From Stomorhina lunata (Eukaryota > Arthropoda > Insecta > Diptera > Rhiniidae), in assembly GCA_933228675.1 (NCBI GenBank), contig OW121743.1, positions 97,341,998 through 97,405,997 of the forward strand: a stretch of DNA of 64,000 nt, written 5' to 3'. Position 1 is the stretch's first letter; every line of letters begins with the position of its first letter. The notes beneath the pieces were generated by a model. It had not been told where the DNA came from and ran no database searches. It saw only the letters and a list, made by a program, of their open reading frames with translations. Both the position numbers and the translations under genes were made by a program. Below are positions 1 to 13,064 of the stretch, piece by piece.

Positions 1-1494
1 ATTTGTGTTTTAGTAAATTAGCTCTACTAGATAAAATATATTTTGTAATGCTAATAATCATCTTTGATGAATTATGCATTTATAAACATAAACATAAATT
101 GACAGAAAGTTCAAATCTGAGAAATAATGCTTTTTGTTAATTTTCAGGGTACATATATAAATGATTTTTAAAATCAGATATGTAAAAGAGGTATAGGCAT
201 TAGTAATCTACTAGTCAAAATACTACAACGAATTCTACGAAAATTTTCCCAAGAAACCATTGGTTTAAGTCAGACCTATCCAAAAACACATACATTAATA
301 TTTGCATTTGTGGTGTAGGCAGATTATCATTTTTTTCATACATATATTCGAGAATTCTTTATACAATCGAGCAAACAATTCGAATCTGGCATCATTGACT
401 TTTCAAAGAACATTGACTTTGCAAATACAATTTTATGTTTTTTTAAGTTTGAACGGGAAAAACATAATTGCGTATCGTTCATACATAGTGTGTCGATGTG
501 AAAGCTCAAAAGCTCTTTTGTAAAACTTCGCACATTGTGATCTAGAGCTGGATGGCACCGTTCTAAATCAATGCTTGGCAAAGGTAACCCTAGGGCCTAG
601 GGTTAGCAAAATACAATATCAGAGAGAAATCATAAAGACTTTGCCCAACATTGGTCTGAACCAGCGGTGGGCACTAACACATATGCAAATTAGCGATTAC
701 AGTAGTAGCAGGAGAGAAAATTTATTCATCATTGTTTTTCGTAGCGATTGATTGAATTTTTTGTTGAGAGTGTGTGAGCGTAAAAGTATTTTTATGCTCT
801 TTACAATTTAATGTCTGTCAGCAGAATTTATTTCTTGCCCATGGCAGGTTTAAACTCAATATCAAGCTTTTATTTTAAACGAGAACAATCTACTTTATAC
901 TTTGCTTTGTAATATACTGTACATTAGGACGTCTCGAAAAAAAAGTTATGTCGTACATCACCGAATAAAAGGTTCTGCTGTAACTTAATTTCGAAAAAAA
1001 ATATTTTCTTTTTTAACGCACATAGAGGTCGCCAAAATATATTTTTCGTTAATCTACGGCATTTACAAACTCATCTTAATGGATGTTTTTGTCCCGAGGA
1101 GGCCAATATTTCGCCTTTTCAAGTTATTGGTCTCGAATATCCGGTTATAGTATTTATTCATCAGATCTTAGATCCTACAACCGTAATATACAACCCTAAT
1201 ATCAGAAAATTAAAGTTCTTAAAAAATCTTTAAACTTTTACAAAGAAAGTTTTTCGATAATTTAGCCGAACTATTAAAAACAAGGATTTTTTTCTAAACT
1301 GTCTTACAACAATACCTTAGTACCAGGTTGACCGAGCCTTGCTCGGAATTTTATAATAAGCATTTTGAGGCAAATTTTAAAATTTTAAAGTTTTTTAAGT
1401 ACTAAAATAAATTTAAAAAAAAATGTTAATTATTTTATTTATTTTGTCCGACAAACACATATTTTGCATAGTTTACAGTTTAACTCATTCTTAT

Positions 1495-1993
1495 AATTTT
1501 GGAAATTGGTCATACCAACAGAAACCTCCGTCGACTCATGCGCAACAACTTTGCTAAAGATTATAGTTTGATCAAATTCACAGTTTACGACTTAATTCAT
1601 TTTGAGTAGTTTTCAGTTGCGCCACCTGAAGTTGTTCATACCAACTAAGAAACCTTCGTCTGCTTATGCGTAACCACTTTGCTTATGATTATAACATGAT
1701 AAAATGCACATGCACAGTTTACGATTTAATTCACTTTGAGCAATTTTCTGTGGCGCCACCCGTCGGACTTTGCTCATTCCAATTCATAAACATTCGTCGG
1801 CTTATCCGCAACAACTTTGCTGAAGATTATAGCATGATCATATGTATAGCTTACAATAAAATTGACTTTGAGTAAGTTTCAGTAGCGCCATCTGTCGGAA
1901 ATTATTCATACCAACTTAGAAACCTTCGCCGGCTTATCTGCAACATCTTCGTTAAAGAGCATAACATGATTAAATTCACAGTTTACTATTCTA
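1495..1993 (+). repeat. tandem repeat, ~130-bp unit, about four copies
   Basis: Each unit carries TTCATACCAACTTAGAAACC, CGTCGGCTTATCCGCAACA, TTTGCTAAAGATTATA, TTCACAGTTTAC and ends GCGCCACCTG. Unit boundaries (GCCACCTG-like) fall near 1620, 1755 and 1887. The repeated GCGCCAYCTG word also occurs near 59330, 61300 and 48972, so it may derive from a dispersed element. Confidence 0.8.
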
Positions 1994-2036
1994 TAAAGAA
2001 CATACATACAGACAAACATTCATTTGTTTAAAAGGT

Positions 2037-2520
2037 ATAACATTACAATTTTTTACCTTTTTTACCCTCTAATTTCAAAAAGTTCCATATTTGGTACTTG
2101 TTTGGTATCAATTAAATTCGGTACATTTTTTTAAAACGCAGTTAACATAATGTTCCTATTCATATTATTTTTTGAGATGTTTAGTTATCATTCTATCACT
2201 ATTTTACCCATTTTAGCCCCAAAATCAAAAAAGAACCAAATACGTGTTTAATATTTCTTTCACATCTATTGATTGCAGTACAAAGTTTCTTTCTATATTC
2301 TTTAGTTTAAAATATAAAAGTGGGTTAAAAAAGTACCAAAATAACGATTTTCACCCTTTTTTACCCCTATCGGACATAGTTTCAAAAAAGTACCAAACAC
2401 TTGTCCACTGATTTTCATAGCTGTTTAAAACGTAATTTGAATTTCGTTTCTATACCTATTACTTTAGGAGAAAAAGCGTTTTCGTTTTTTTCCCCTTTTT
2501 ACCCGTTTTTACCCTCAAAA
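2037..2520 (+). repeat. dispersed repeat with GTACCAAA / TTTTTACCC words
   Basis: TTTTTACCC-type words alternate with AAAAAGTACCAAA at 2077, 2229, 2328 and 2384. Similar GTACTTTTT words lie in the arms of the foldback element at 31026-33225. Function unknown. Confidence 0.45.
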
Positions 2521-2546
2521 ATTAGTGCCGTTTGCGGGATAGCCAA

Positions 2547-2548
<2 letters not shown>

Positions 2549-2610
<62 letters not shown>
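2549..2610. repeat. (TA)n microsatellite
   Basis: 31 uninterrupted TA dinucleotides. Confidence 0.98.
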
Positions 2611-2614
<4 letters not shown>

Positions 2615-5130
2615 CAGTTGTTGCTAGTTTAAGAATATAAGATATTCAGTGGTGTACGGATAACGGGTTTTTTGCTATATAAGTCGAGATACTCCATTGT
2701 ACATGTTAGTTTCTTGCATACACTCAATAATATTTTGTATAAAAAGCGAAAACTACAAATCAGAAAGTTCGATTGTGACCCGTGGTTTCTTACGATAATC
2801 TTATTAGATGCAATGGTCACATATAGACGGTCATATATCGACGGATTCCATATACCTAAAATCCATTTAAATTCCATATACCTAAAGCCATTTATTATGG
2901 TTGGGTATGCCATTCAACGATTGTAATTCTAAAGAAATTGCCTAGTTGCCTTATTGAAATCTTAATATTTTACTTTCATAATAATCAGTTTACCATTTTT
3001 ACTTATAGACTTAAAAACAATTTTGTATGTTTTAGAAACTAACACAAAAAATATTACGAAAATACTTGAGCACTAACAAGTCATAAACCAAATAGTTGCA
3101 ATAACATGAGTAGTTAGGTATATAATTTTCTAAAATAGAATCTACTTCTTTAAAAGTTTTAGAGGATATAAGCGTAATAATATATAGTTTGGCATATATA
3201 AGAACATACATATAAAGTATTAGAGGTAAATCAAAAGGATTTAATTATTTACTTAATAAACCACAAGTAAGTATGAGTATATACAACAGTCAATATTGTT
3301 TAACTACTAATACTTACATCCTGTGAGATATAAAAAATTTGTATATGTATTTTTTTTTTTTGATTTTTGACAGTTTTAGAGATTTTACGCATTTTTTGTC
3401 AATATATTTTTTTGTAGTGGTTTGTGTTTTTTAAGAATGTTTTTTTTTTTTCAGTTTTACAATAATTACAATTTAGATGCAAATTGATGTTAAATATTTT
3501 ACCATTTTTGAATATTTTTTTTATTTGGCATTTGTCAAAGTTGGTGGTGATGGTAGTTGGTTAAGTGGTGGTAGAAGAGAGAGAGAAAGTATCGTTTGTA
3601 GTGGGTTGTGATGGTGGTGGTGTTGATATTTTATACATATTTTTTGAGGTTAATCATAATTGTGTTTTATATAATTATTGATATTGATATTTAGAGGAAA
3701 TTCATATTATTTTTATGGCAAGCATTTAGTTTTAATTTTTTTTTCAAAGTTCCCATAAAAACACAAGGCAGTTTTTTCAAATAAATATTTTAAAATACAT
3801 TTAAAAAAATATGACGTTAAACAGAGAAACACAGTCATTCACAATTTGTTTGGTTGTATGTTGGAAAAAAGTTTGTTTTTTGTCAATTTTTTTTTTTTAT
3901 AAAAAATTAAGTTGCCATACGCGCACATAAGCCCCACAGTTGATTTATAATTTTTTTATGATAATTTTTTAATTTTTGAGTTCATTTTTTTTAATTTTTT
4001 TTTCAATTTATTTAATCAAGATGTTGCAGTTGTTCAATTTGAGTTTGTTTTCAAATTTCATAGAATTTTTTTAGAAAAAGAAGAAGAAAAATATAGAAAA
4101 TTTTTTTAGTTTAAAAATTTGCTCTTAATAATTTGCTAATTAAAATGACAACAAAAAGGAGGGATTTTTGTTTTTTTTAAGTTTTAAATATTTTTGGTTT
4201 GGAGTTTATCATAAATTGGTTTAGCGCAAATTATAATTGTATAAACAACAACAATTGTAAGTAATTTTTAATAAAAGCTTTTATCTGAACATCAAAGTAA
4301 TTTTTAATACATTTATAGTGGTTTGTGTCTCTGGTAAGTAACAAGAACAAGCAGCAACATTTTGTAACCAATACAACATTTTAGTAATTATTTTATGCTT
4401 TCAAAAAATCTGTGGATGGATTTTGTCTAAATAAATATTTTCGAATGATTCTTTTTTAATCTAATTTTTTTTTTATTTAATATGATACAGATTTAAATTT
4501 TTTTCTCATTTAATGGTTACAAAGCTAGGGGTATGGTACAACTTGGCTTTTTTTTTAGTCTATCGATTTGATGTTTTTCTTTTGGGTTTTTTTGAGTAGG
4601 TAAAAAGGTGTGTTCTAGCGTTTATAAGCTGTTTTATAAAAGCAAATACATTTATAAATACAAATATTTTGTTCTAAAAATAAAGTTTCAATGAAAAGCT
4701 AAAAATAGATGAGCTAATATTGATGTAATGACATTAATTTAGTTGGTATAAAGAAACTAAACCTATTTTTTAATATATTATTTAGCAGTAAACATATTTC
4801 ATTATATAAATTTTCAATATAACACAAATACTTATTAATTATGAACAAAATTTTTTGAGTGTTTAATGAACAAAATCAAATTACACCGGGTCGTATGATT
4901 GTTGTATATATGTTTGTAGTTTAAAATATTAATCATACGGTTAGTGCTACTAATATAACACAATGCGGCAAAAAATTAAGTAAGTTTCTGGAATCTTATA
5001 CCATTTTTCTGGTAGGTACTGTCGAGTAGAACAATACTCTGTTTTTGGAAAAATTTGTTTTTCTTTTAAGCTGAATAAATCAGTAATTTTTTATCGGATT
5101 TTCAAATACGAAGGTTTTATTGGTTATCTT

Positions 5131-5728
5131 TAAATTTACTATTAATAGGAAATTTTTTAAAAATTTACTATTTATAGGAAACTTTTCCAAAATTTACTAT
5201 TTATAGGAAATTTTTCAAAAATGTACTATTTATGGGAAATTTTTTAAAAATTTATTTTTTATAGGAAATTTTTCAAAAATTTATTTTTTATAGGAAGTTT
5301 TTCATATATTTACTTATTATAGGAAATTTTTCAAAAATTTAATATTTATAGGAAGTTTTTCAAAAATTTACTATTTATAGGAAATTTTTCAAAAATTTAC
5401 TATTTATAGGAAATTTTTCAAAAATTTACTATTTATAGGAAATTTTTCAAAAATTTGCTATTTATAGGAAAATTTTCAAAAATTTGCTATTTATAGGAAA
5501 TTTTTCAAAAATTTACTATTTATAGGAAATTTTTCAAATATTTACTATTTATAGGAAATTTTTCAAAAATTTACTATTTATAGGAAGTTTTTCAAAAATT
5601 TACTATTTATAGGAAATTTTTCAGAAATTACTATTAAGAGGAAATTTTTCAAAAATTTACTATTTATAGGAAATTTTTCAAAAATTTACTATTTATAGGA
5701 AATTTTTCGAAAATTTACTATTTATAGG
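5131..5728 (+). repeat. 29-bp satellite array
   Basis: About 20 units of the same family as at 13-16 kb, here mostly of the TTTCAAAAATTTACTATTTA subtype. No transposon ends could be found around it. Flanks are ordinary AT-rich intron. Confidence 0.92.
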
Positions 5729-6476
5729 TTTACTCTGTTATATCGTTACTACTTTTTGTAACGATAGAAGAGCTGTTCTTACGAGTTCAGCAACCAATAT
5801 TGCAGATTAGAAAATGATGATTTATTACACTCAAAAAATTTTGAATTGCCTTTACTATACCCACAATAAGTTCAATAACTACAGACATAAATTATTTATA
5901 AGATCCAGAAATAAAATTCATTGACATACAATTTATCTAATTTTTATAGTTAAAGTATTTATATGTTAACCCATCACAATGTTATATTTTATCAAATAAT
6001 ACTCTTACATTTTTAAATATTTTCAATACATAAAAATACTTTATGGTATCAAGATAATTTTTCTTTAAATAAATGAGACAAACTAAAGATAATATGATTT
6101 ATAAGTTATCACTGAAAACATTTAAGACACAAAAAAGAGATAATTGTTAACAGGTGTTCGTATTAGTAGCTGTGTTCAGTTATCAAAAAAATGAGGCGTA
6201 GGACGTAGATTTGAAATTAACAAAAATTATATTTTATAAAAAATGGTGTAATAATGAATCTTTTAGTAAAAAAAAAAATAAAACATGCCTTATGAAAACT
6301 ATATATTGTAACTGGTGCTTTTTATTTGTAGATAATGGCTATAAGTAATCATATACAAAACTTGTGGGGTTTAGGTAAAAACCAAAAGATTTCTTTGGTT
6401 CAAATGCTTAAAAATTTTTAGGTGATACAAAATTGTTGATTGTAGAAAAAACAAAAACTAAAGGTGATAGTGGAAG

Positions 6477-8739
6477 GGAGCACTGTCTGAAAAAATAATG
6501 GCTGTTTTTGCAATTTTGATCAATTTTTTCAATTATTATTATTAAAAGGAAATTTTTCAAAAATTCACCGCTAAAAATTACTATTTGTAGGAAATTTTTC
6601 GAAAAAAGACAACTTATAGAAAACTTTTATTTATAGAAAATTCTTCGAAAATAGACTATTTATAGGAAATTTTTCAAAAAATGGCTTTAAATGGGATAAC
6701 TTTTGAAAAATTACTAATAATAGGAAATTTTTCGAAAATTGACTATTTATGAAAAATTTTTGGAAATTGACTATTTATCGGAAATTTTTCGAAAATTGAA
6801 TATTTATAGGAAATTTTTCGAATATTTACTATTTATAGGAAATTTTTCGAAAATTTACTATTTATAGGAAATTTATCAACAATTTGCTATTTATAGGAAA
6901 ATTTTTAAAAATTTACTATGCATAGGAAATTTTTCAAAAATTTACTATTTCTAGGAAATTTTTTAAAAAATTTACTATTTATCGGAAATTTTTCAAAAAT
7001 TTACTATTTATCGGAAGTTTTTCAAAAATTTATTATTAATCGGATATTTTTCAAAAATTTACTATTTATATGAAATTTTTCAAAAATTTACTATTTATAG
7101 GATATTTTTCAAAAATTTACTTTTTACAGGAAATTTTTGAAAAATTGACTATTTATAGGAAATTTTTCAAAAATTTATTATTTATAGGAAATATTTCGAA
7201 AATTTACTTTTTATATTAAATTTTTCGAAAATTCACTTTTGTAGGATTTTTTTTTTATTATTTTTACGATATTATTCAAGAATTTACTATTCATAGGAAA
7301 TTTTTCTAAAATTTGTTATTTATTGGATATATTTTTTTTTTGCAAAATTTACTATTTATAAGAAATTTTTACTATTTATAGAAAATTTTTACTATTTATA
7401 GAAAAATTTTCCAAATTGACTTTTTGTAGGAAATTTTTGGAAAATTTACTTTTTATAAGAAATTTTTCGAAAATTTACTTTTTATAGGAAATTTTTCGAA
7501 AACTGACTTTTTATAGGAAATTTTTCGATAGTTAAGTTTTTGTATGAAATTTTTCGAAAATTGACTTTTTAAAGGAAATTTTTCGAATATCGGCTTTTTA
7601 TAGGAAATTTTTTAAAAATTGGCTTTTTGTGGGAAATTTTTCGAAAATTTACTTTTTATAGGAAATTTTTCGAAAATTGACTTTTTTTGGGAAATTTTTC
7701 GAAAATTGACTTTTTTGGGAAATTTTTCGAAAATTGATTTTTTATAGGAAATTTTTCGAAAATTGACTTTTTATAGGAAATTTTTCGAAAATTGACTTTT
7801 ATAGGAAATTTTTCGAAAATTGACTTTTTGAAGGAAATTTTTCGAAAATTGACTTTTTATAAGAAATTGTTCGAAAATTGACTTTTACAGGAAATTTTTC
7901 GAAAATTGACTTTTTATGGGAAATTTTTCGAAAATTGACTTTTTATGGGAAATTTTTCGAAAATTGACTTTTTAAAGAAAAATTTTCAAAAATTGAAAAT
8001 TTATAGGAAATTTTTCGAAAATTGATAATTTGTAGAAAATTTTTCAAAAATTAACTATTTTTATAGGAAGTGTTCGAAAATTTACTATTTCTATAGAAAG
8101 TTTTTCAAAAATTTATATTTTTATAAGAAATTTTTCAAAAATTTAATATTTTTATAGGAAAGTTTTCCAAAATTTACTATTTTTATAGGAAATGTTTTGA
8201 AAAGTTTATTATTTTTGTAGGACATTTTTCAAAAATTGACTATTTTTATAAGACATTTTTCGAAAATTTACTATTTTTATAGGAAATTCTTCTAAAATTT
8301 ACTATTTTTACAGGATTTTTTTTTAATTTACTATTTTTATGGACATTTTTCGAAAATTTACTGTTTTTATAAGATATTTTTCAAATATTGACTATTTTTA
8401 TAGAAAAATTGACTATATTTATTATCTTTCAAAAATTTACTATTTATAGGAAATTTTTAAAAAATTTGCTATTTATAGGAAATTTTTCAAAAATTTACTA
8501 TTTATAGGAAAATTTTAGGAAATTTACTATTTATAGGAATTTTTTCCAAAATTTTTCGAAAATTGAGCATTTGTAGAAAATATTTCAAAAATTTACTGTT
8601 TATAGGAAATTTCATTTAAGAACTTTTAAAAAAATTCCTTTAAAAGTTAAACTTTGATAATTTGTTAAAAAATATGTTTTTTTTTAATGTAAAATTAATT
8701 AAAAATCTGTTAACAGCCATTATTTTTTGTGAGTGCTCC
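6477..8739. mobile_element. inverted-repeat element carrying a satellite array
   Basis: The left end GGAGCACT, followed after a few bases by AAAAAATAATGGCTGTT, is the inverse of the right end AACAGCCATTATTTTTT... AGTGCTCC. No clear target duplication is seen (left flank TGGAAG, right flank ATATTT). The interior from about 6540 to 8620 is the 29-bp satellite. It is the second satellite array enclosed by inverted ends in this window, and its ends are unrelated to the hAT-like ones at 13065. Confidence 0.65.
6540..8620 (+). repeat. 29-bp satellite array, diverged
   Basis: Units of 27-31 bp with core AGGAAATTTTTCGAAAATTG. A block at 8050-8420 has a longer subtype with ACTATTTTTATAGGA. More diverged than the 13-16 kb array. 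Confidence 0.9.
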
Positions 8740-10721
8740 ATATTTTTATAAAAATTGAAAATTTTTTCATGTGAAAAGAAAAAGCCAAAAACTAAAATGC
8801 AATTTGCTTTCCAGTTTAATACGCAAGGAAAATAAGTAGATATTTTTACAAATATTTAAGCAAACTTAAGTAATAGAGAGATTATTTAAATTCTTTTCAT
8901 CAAATGCAACTAATTAGAAAAAACTTTAAATTATTTATTTAGATTTTTAAAGGTTTCAATAGTACAAGTACTTAAATTTTAACTTGTGATAGCAAATCAC
9001 TAGTTTTATTAAGGTTATAGATTTTTATTTAAATATTTAGCAATTAAAAAAAATTTTTTGATAGAATTTTTTTTTTTTTTCAAATAAATTGATTTGGTTA
9101 ATTCTTACTTACAGTTAAAGTTTGCTGATGATTAATATGGACTGTAAATTGCCTGGCGGTGTTGTTTGAACTGATATAGTGGTTGTAGGTGTAATGGTAT
9201 TGTATAACTGGTGGAGTTTGCTGGTGGTTTAGTTTTGTTTTAAATTCAATATTTTGTTTTGAATTTGTATATTTTTTCGTTTAGGATAGTATATTTTTTT
9301 TTTTTTTGTTTTGGTTGTTAGTGGTTTGATATTAGTAGTATTTTATTGGTGGTATTAGTGGTGTAGGTTATGGTAGAGGGTGTACATTCAAGATTTGGTT
9401 CAAGCATGTTTGTAGTTGATTTTGGTTTTAGTATTTCAGACCGGATGAAGTATAGATTAGTAGATAGTATTAAGAGTTAATTGCCATTCAATAGTTTTGT
9501 AGTTGAATTTATTAGAGGTTTGTTTTTGTAGATGATGAGTATTTTTTGGATACATGAGTGTTGTTTTCAGATTCAAGAGCCAGTTTTTTTTCGTATTTTT
9601 TAATGTTTTGTGTATTTTTAGTTATTAAAACAGATTTGGTTTTTGGAATTTAAGACACATACGCATTTGTTTTTTTTTTTTAGAAATTATGGAAATATTC
9701 GCATAGAGATCACATGATTTTTAAATAATAATTCATATAAATATATATATTTTTTTAAATGTTTTTTGTTGTCATAGTTGCAGTTGAGAAACAATTAGTA
9801 TTTTGAAGAGGTTGAGTAGAGTGTTTTAAATTGTGGTGTATTTTCGGATATATTCAAATAAACAAGTTGTTAACATTAATGTGATTTTTTAATGAATAAA
9901 TCGAAAAAAAACGTTAAGGTGTTAAAATTATATTATATCAAAAATTTGTTTTTGTTTTTTTTTTTTTTTTAGTTTTATTAGGTGTTTTAAAAAAGTATGG
10001 AAAAAATAAGCTTTATAAAAAAATGTGATAAAAGTTGTCTTGTGTTAGTGATTGCACATTTTTAAACAAAATCACAAAAAGCCTTATAAATTAAAAAAAA
10101 TATGTGTTTGAAATTAAATTTTGGTTCTCGGATAAACCTTTTTTTTTAGATGGGTTTACATTTTTTAAAATTAAATTTCTACTTAAATGGATAGAAAAAA
10201 GATGCTTAAAAATAAATAATAGTTTAAGTTTTCTTATGTTTAAGATGATAAATTTGCATTCCATGATGAAAAAAAATTTTGTAAATTTTTTTTTTTTTTA
10301 CTTAAGAAACTCAACATATAGCAACATTCTAAAAGCTTTATATTTTGAATATTAAATTTTGTTTAGTTTTATAATGACATATGAGAACATAAATTTGATA
10401 TTGAAATATTGAATTTGTTAAATGTTAGTATTTCTTTAATATAATACGATAATGATTAAAGGAAATTAATTATTAACATGAAGTATTTTTACAAAAATCT
10501 ATAGAGAAATTCATTTGGTAAAAAATTTTGGGTGTAATATTAGTATCTTTATTCTAGTACACACTTATAAGAAATCTATATACCATTTAATATTTAGAAA
10601 AATGTCTAATATTTCCTTTAAATTCAATTACTTGTTTTAATTAATAAATTTATTAATACTATTACAAAATTTTCCAAAAGCTATATTTTGGCTACAAGTT
10701 TTGTGTAGACTGACAGATATT

Positions 10722-11330
10722 CTTTAACAAAGACATGCAGCTGGGCGGACATCGATCGATACAGGAAGTGATTTTGGATAAATCGGTAACCTAAGGTTCT
10801 GTAGGCTATAAAAATTAAAAACAAAGCTGCTGGTGGTCTCAAAACTAAACAGTTTGGCAAGAAAAAAGTATAAGAATTGTCAAAGTTTTTCTTGCCCCTC
10901 CAACCCTTGAATGTTAGTTCGGACCCTCAGGGTGCTGCAAACTACCACTTGAGAACCTGTGCTTTAAATAATGATGTTTACAAAAACAAGATCTGGAAAT
11001 ATCGCAAAAAATTTCAACAAAAAATTCCATTAATTAGTACATTCTAAAATATAACTTTACCGCCAGTTTTAGTTTGTGGTCATAATAAATTTTTGAAACA
11101 ATGCAGCTAATGCCATGAAAACTATAACAGGTTTGCAAAAAAAAAAGATAAGTATTTGTCAGAGTTTTTCGTGGCCCATGTGGAATGTTACGGATTGCGA
11201 GATACCACCCCTTGAATCTCAAAACATCGTTCAATATTTGAACAAAAATTTCTATTAACACATTATAAAATATGACTTTACCGCCAGTTGCACTTTCTGT
11301 TCGTAATGACTTTTTTCATTGAAAGAAAGA
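10722..11330. repeat. two diverged copies of a dispersed repeat
   Basis: Shared words are TTTACCGCCAGTT (about 11057 and 11279), AATTCCATTAA/AATTTCTATTAA, TTGTCAAAGTTTTTCTTG/TTGTCAGAGTTTTTCGTG and ACCACTTGAG/ACCCCTTGAA. Identity is unknown; no coding region. Confidence 0.5.
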
Positions 11331-12110
11331 ATATTAAAACATTTCTTTAGAAAGTAAATTTTAAAACATTTTGTAAAGCTTTTAAAATTTTCATCAGAAA
11401 ATTCAATTTGAAAGTTAAATTTTTAAAAATATATTTTATAACATTAAATTTTCAAAAATACAAGTTAAAAAGAAAATTTTGGAAAATTTTTTAAAACTTG
11501 AAATTTCTTAAATTAAATTGTAAAAATTTTCGTAAAAGGAAGAAATTTTTCAAAATGTCCCTGAAAAAGTAAAATTTTTTTAATTCTTTTTAAAAAAGAA
11601 AATATTAATAAATTTTAAATATTAAGAAGAAATTGTAGAAATTTTCATAAAAAGTGAATATAATAAAAATTTTCGTAAAAGGTGAAAATTGTAAAAATTT
11701 CAAAAATAATAGAGACATTTTTTAAATTAGTTAGGTTTTTTAAAATTATCTTAAACAGAGAAATTTTGAAAATTGAAGTTCAAAAAAAGTTCTTTAAAAA
11801 GTGAAATTTTTAAAAATTTCTTGAAAAAGAAATTATTCATAAATTTTATTAAAAAAAATTTAAATTTTCATATAAAGTGAAAATTGTAAAAATTTTCGTA
11901 ATAGGAAGAAATTTTTAAAATGTCCCTGAAAAAGTTAAGTTTTTAAAAATTCTCTCAAATAGTGAAATTTGGAAAATTAATATTTTAAAAAAGTACTTTT
12001 AGAAGTAAAATTTTTGAGAAAATTCTGAAAGCTTTAAATTTAAAAAAAAAATCGTTTAAAATATATTTTTTAAAAATTTTTGAAAAATTTAAAAGAATTT
12101 TGAATTTTTT
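11330..12110. repeat. degenerate satellite-like AT repeats
   Basis: Irregular AAATTTT/TAAAATTTT repeats. A longer block containing GTAAAAATTTTCGTAA and AATGTCCCTGAAAAAGT occurs at about 11519 and again ~368 bp later, indicating an old block duplication. Confidence 0.6.
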
Positions 12111-13064
12111 GTTCTATTTTCTGGTAAAGGGGTATCCTATGGGCTAAAATTAAATTTTTGAGTTCTTTAATTCCAGAGATGATTTCAAAATCCGATTTTA
12201 TTTGAAACGTTAAGTTAAATACAATAACAAATTTTTAATATTACTATTGCTCGTGACAGATTATAAGGCAATCACGCTATGAAGTGAATTAAGTAAATAA
12301 GAACACCGTTTCCAATATACAAGTTTTTTCATGTAATCGAGGGATTTGGATTTGAACACCATAATTTTACCACTATAGAGGTTTTTGTGAAATTTAAAGG
12401 CTCGTAGGGAACAGGTGGTACATGATTGGGACTCACGCCTAAATACATTCTTGTTGTTCAATCTTTTTTTATAGAACAACTTTGGCTAAAAATTAGATTT
12501 TTGTAAGAATAATTAAATGTACATTTTTTCACGTTTGTTTTTCTTTTGTCTTAAAAGTATTTTAAATTTTCTATATACTAATATTTTTCTAATTTAATCT
12601 TACATTTACATAAATTACAAATCCTTCTTTTAATAACGACTAATACATCAATTTTATACACATTTTACCAAATTTACACCCAAAATATTTCAAACCGTTC
12701 AAATTCTCATAGATGTTTTGTAACTCTAAACTAAAAATTTAATAAAAAACGACACATGAATAATTAAAACAAAGAAATTAACACCGAAACTAAACAAAAA
12801 GATAACATTTATGTAAATAAAATGTATTTATGTTTCTTTTTTAATAAATAAAGACAACAATTATGCAATTATACAATTGATTATTTCTTTCTGGGGGAAA
12901 ATGTTTACTAGTTCACATGTAATCAAGTATCAATTTAAAAAGGGGGTTAGTATTTTATTTGGTTAAGTTATTTAATAGAATAGAGATAAAAAAAACTCAA
13001 TTTTGAAAAAGCGAAACGGATTGAAACATTTGAAATTAAACTATTGTAGAATGTGAATTTAAAT

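Noticed and set aside
661..850. hAT-like ends CAGCGGTGGGCA...TGCCCATGGCAG
   Set aside because: The right end matches poorly and no 8-bp duplication is found.
2401..2640. 79-residue frame ending in a Tyr-Ile repeat
   Set aside because: Produced by the (TA)n microsatellite.
5131..8620. CRISPR-like array
   Set aside because: Units are contiguous satellite repeats without unique spacers, in a eukaryotic intron.
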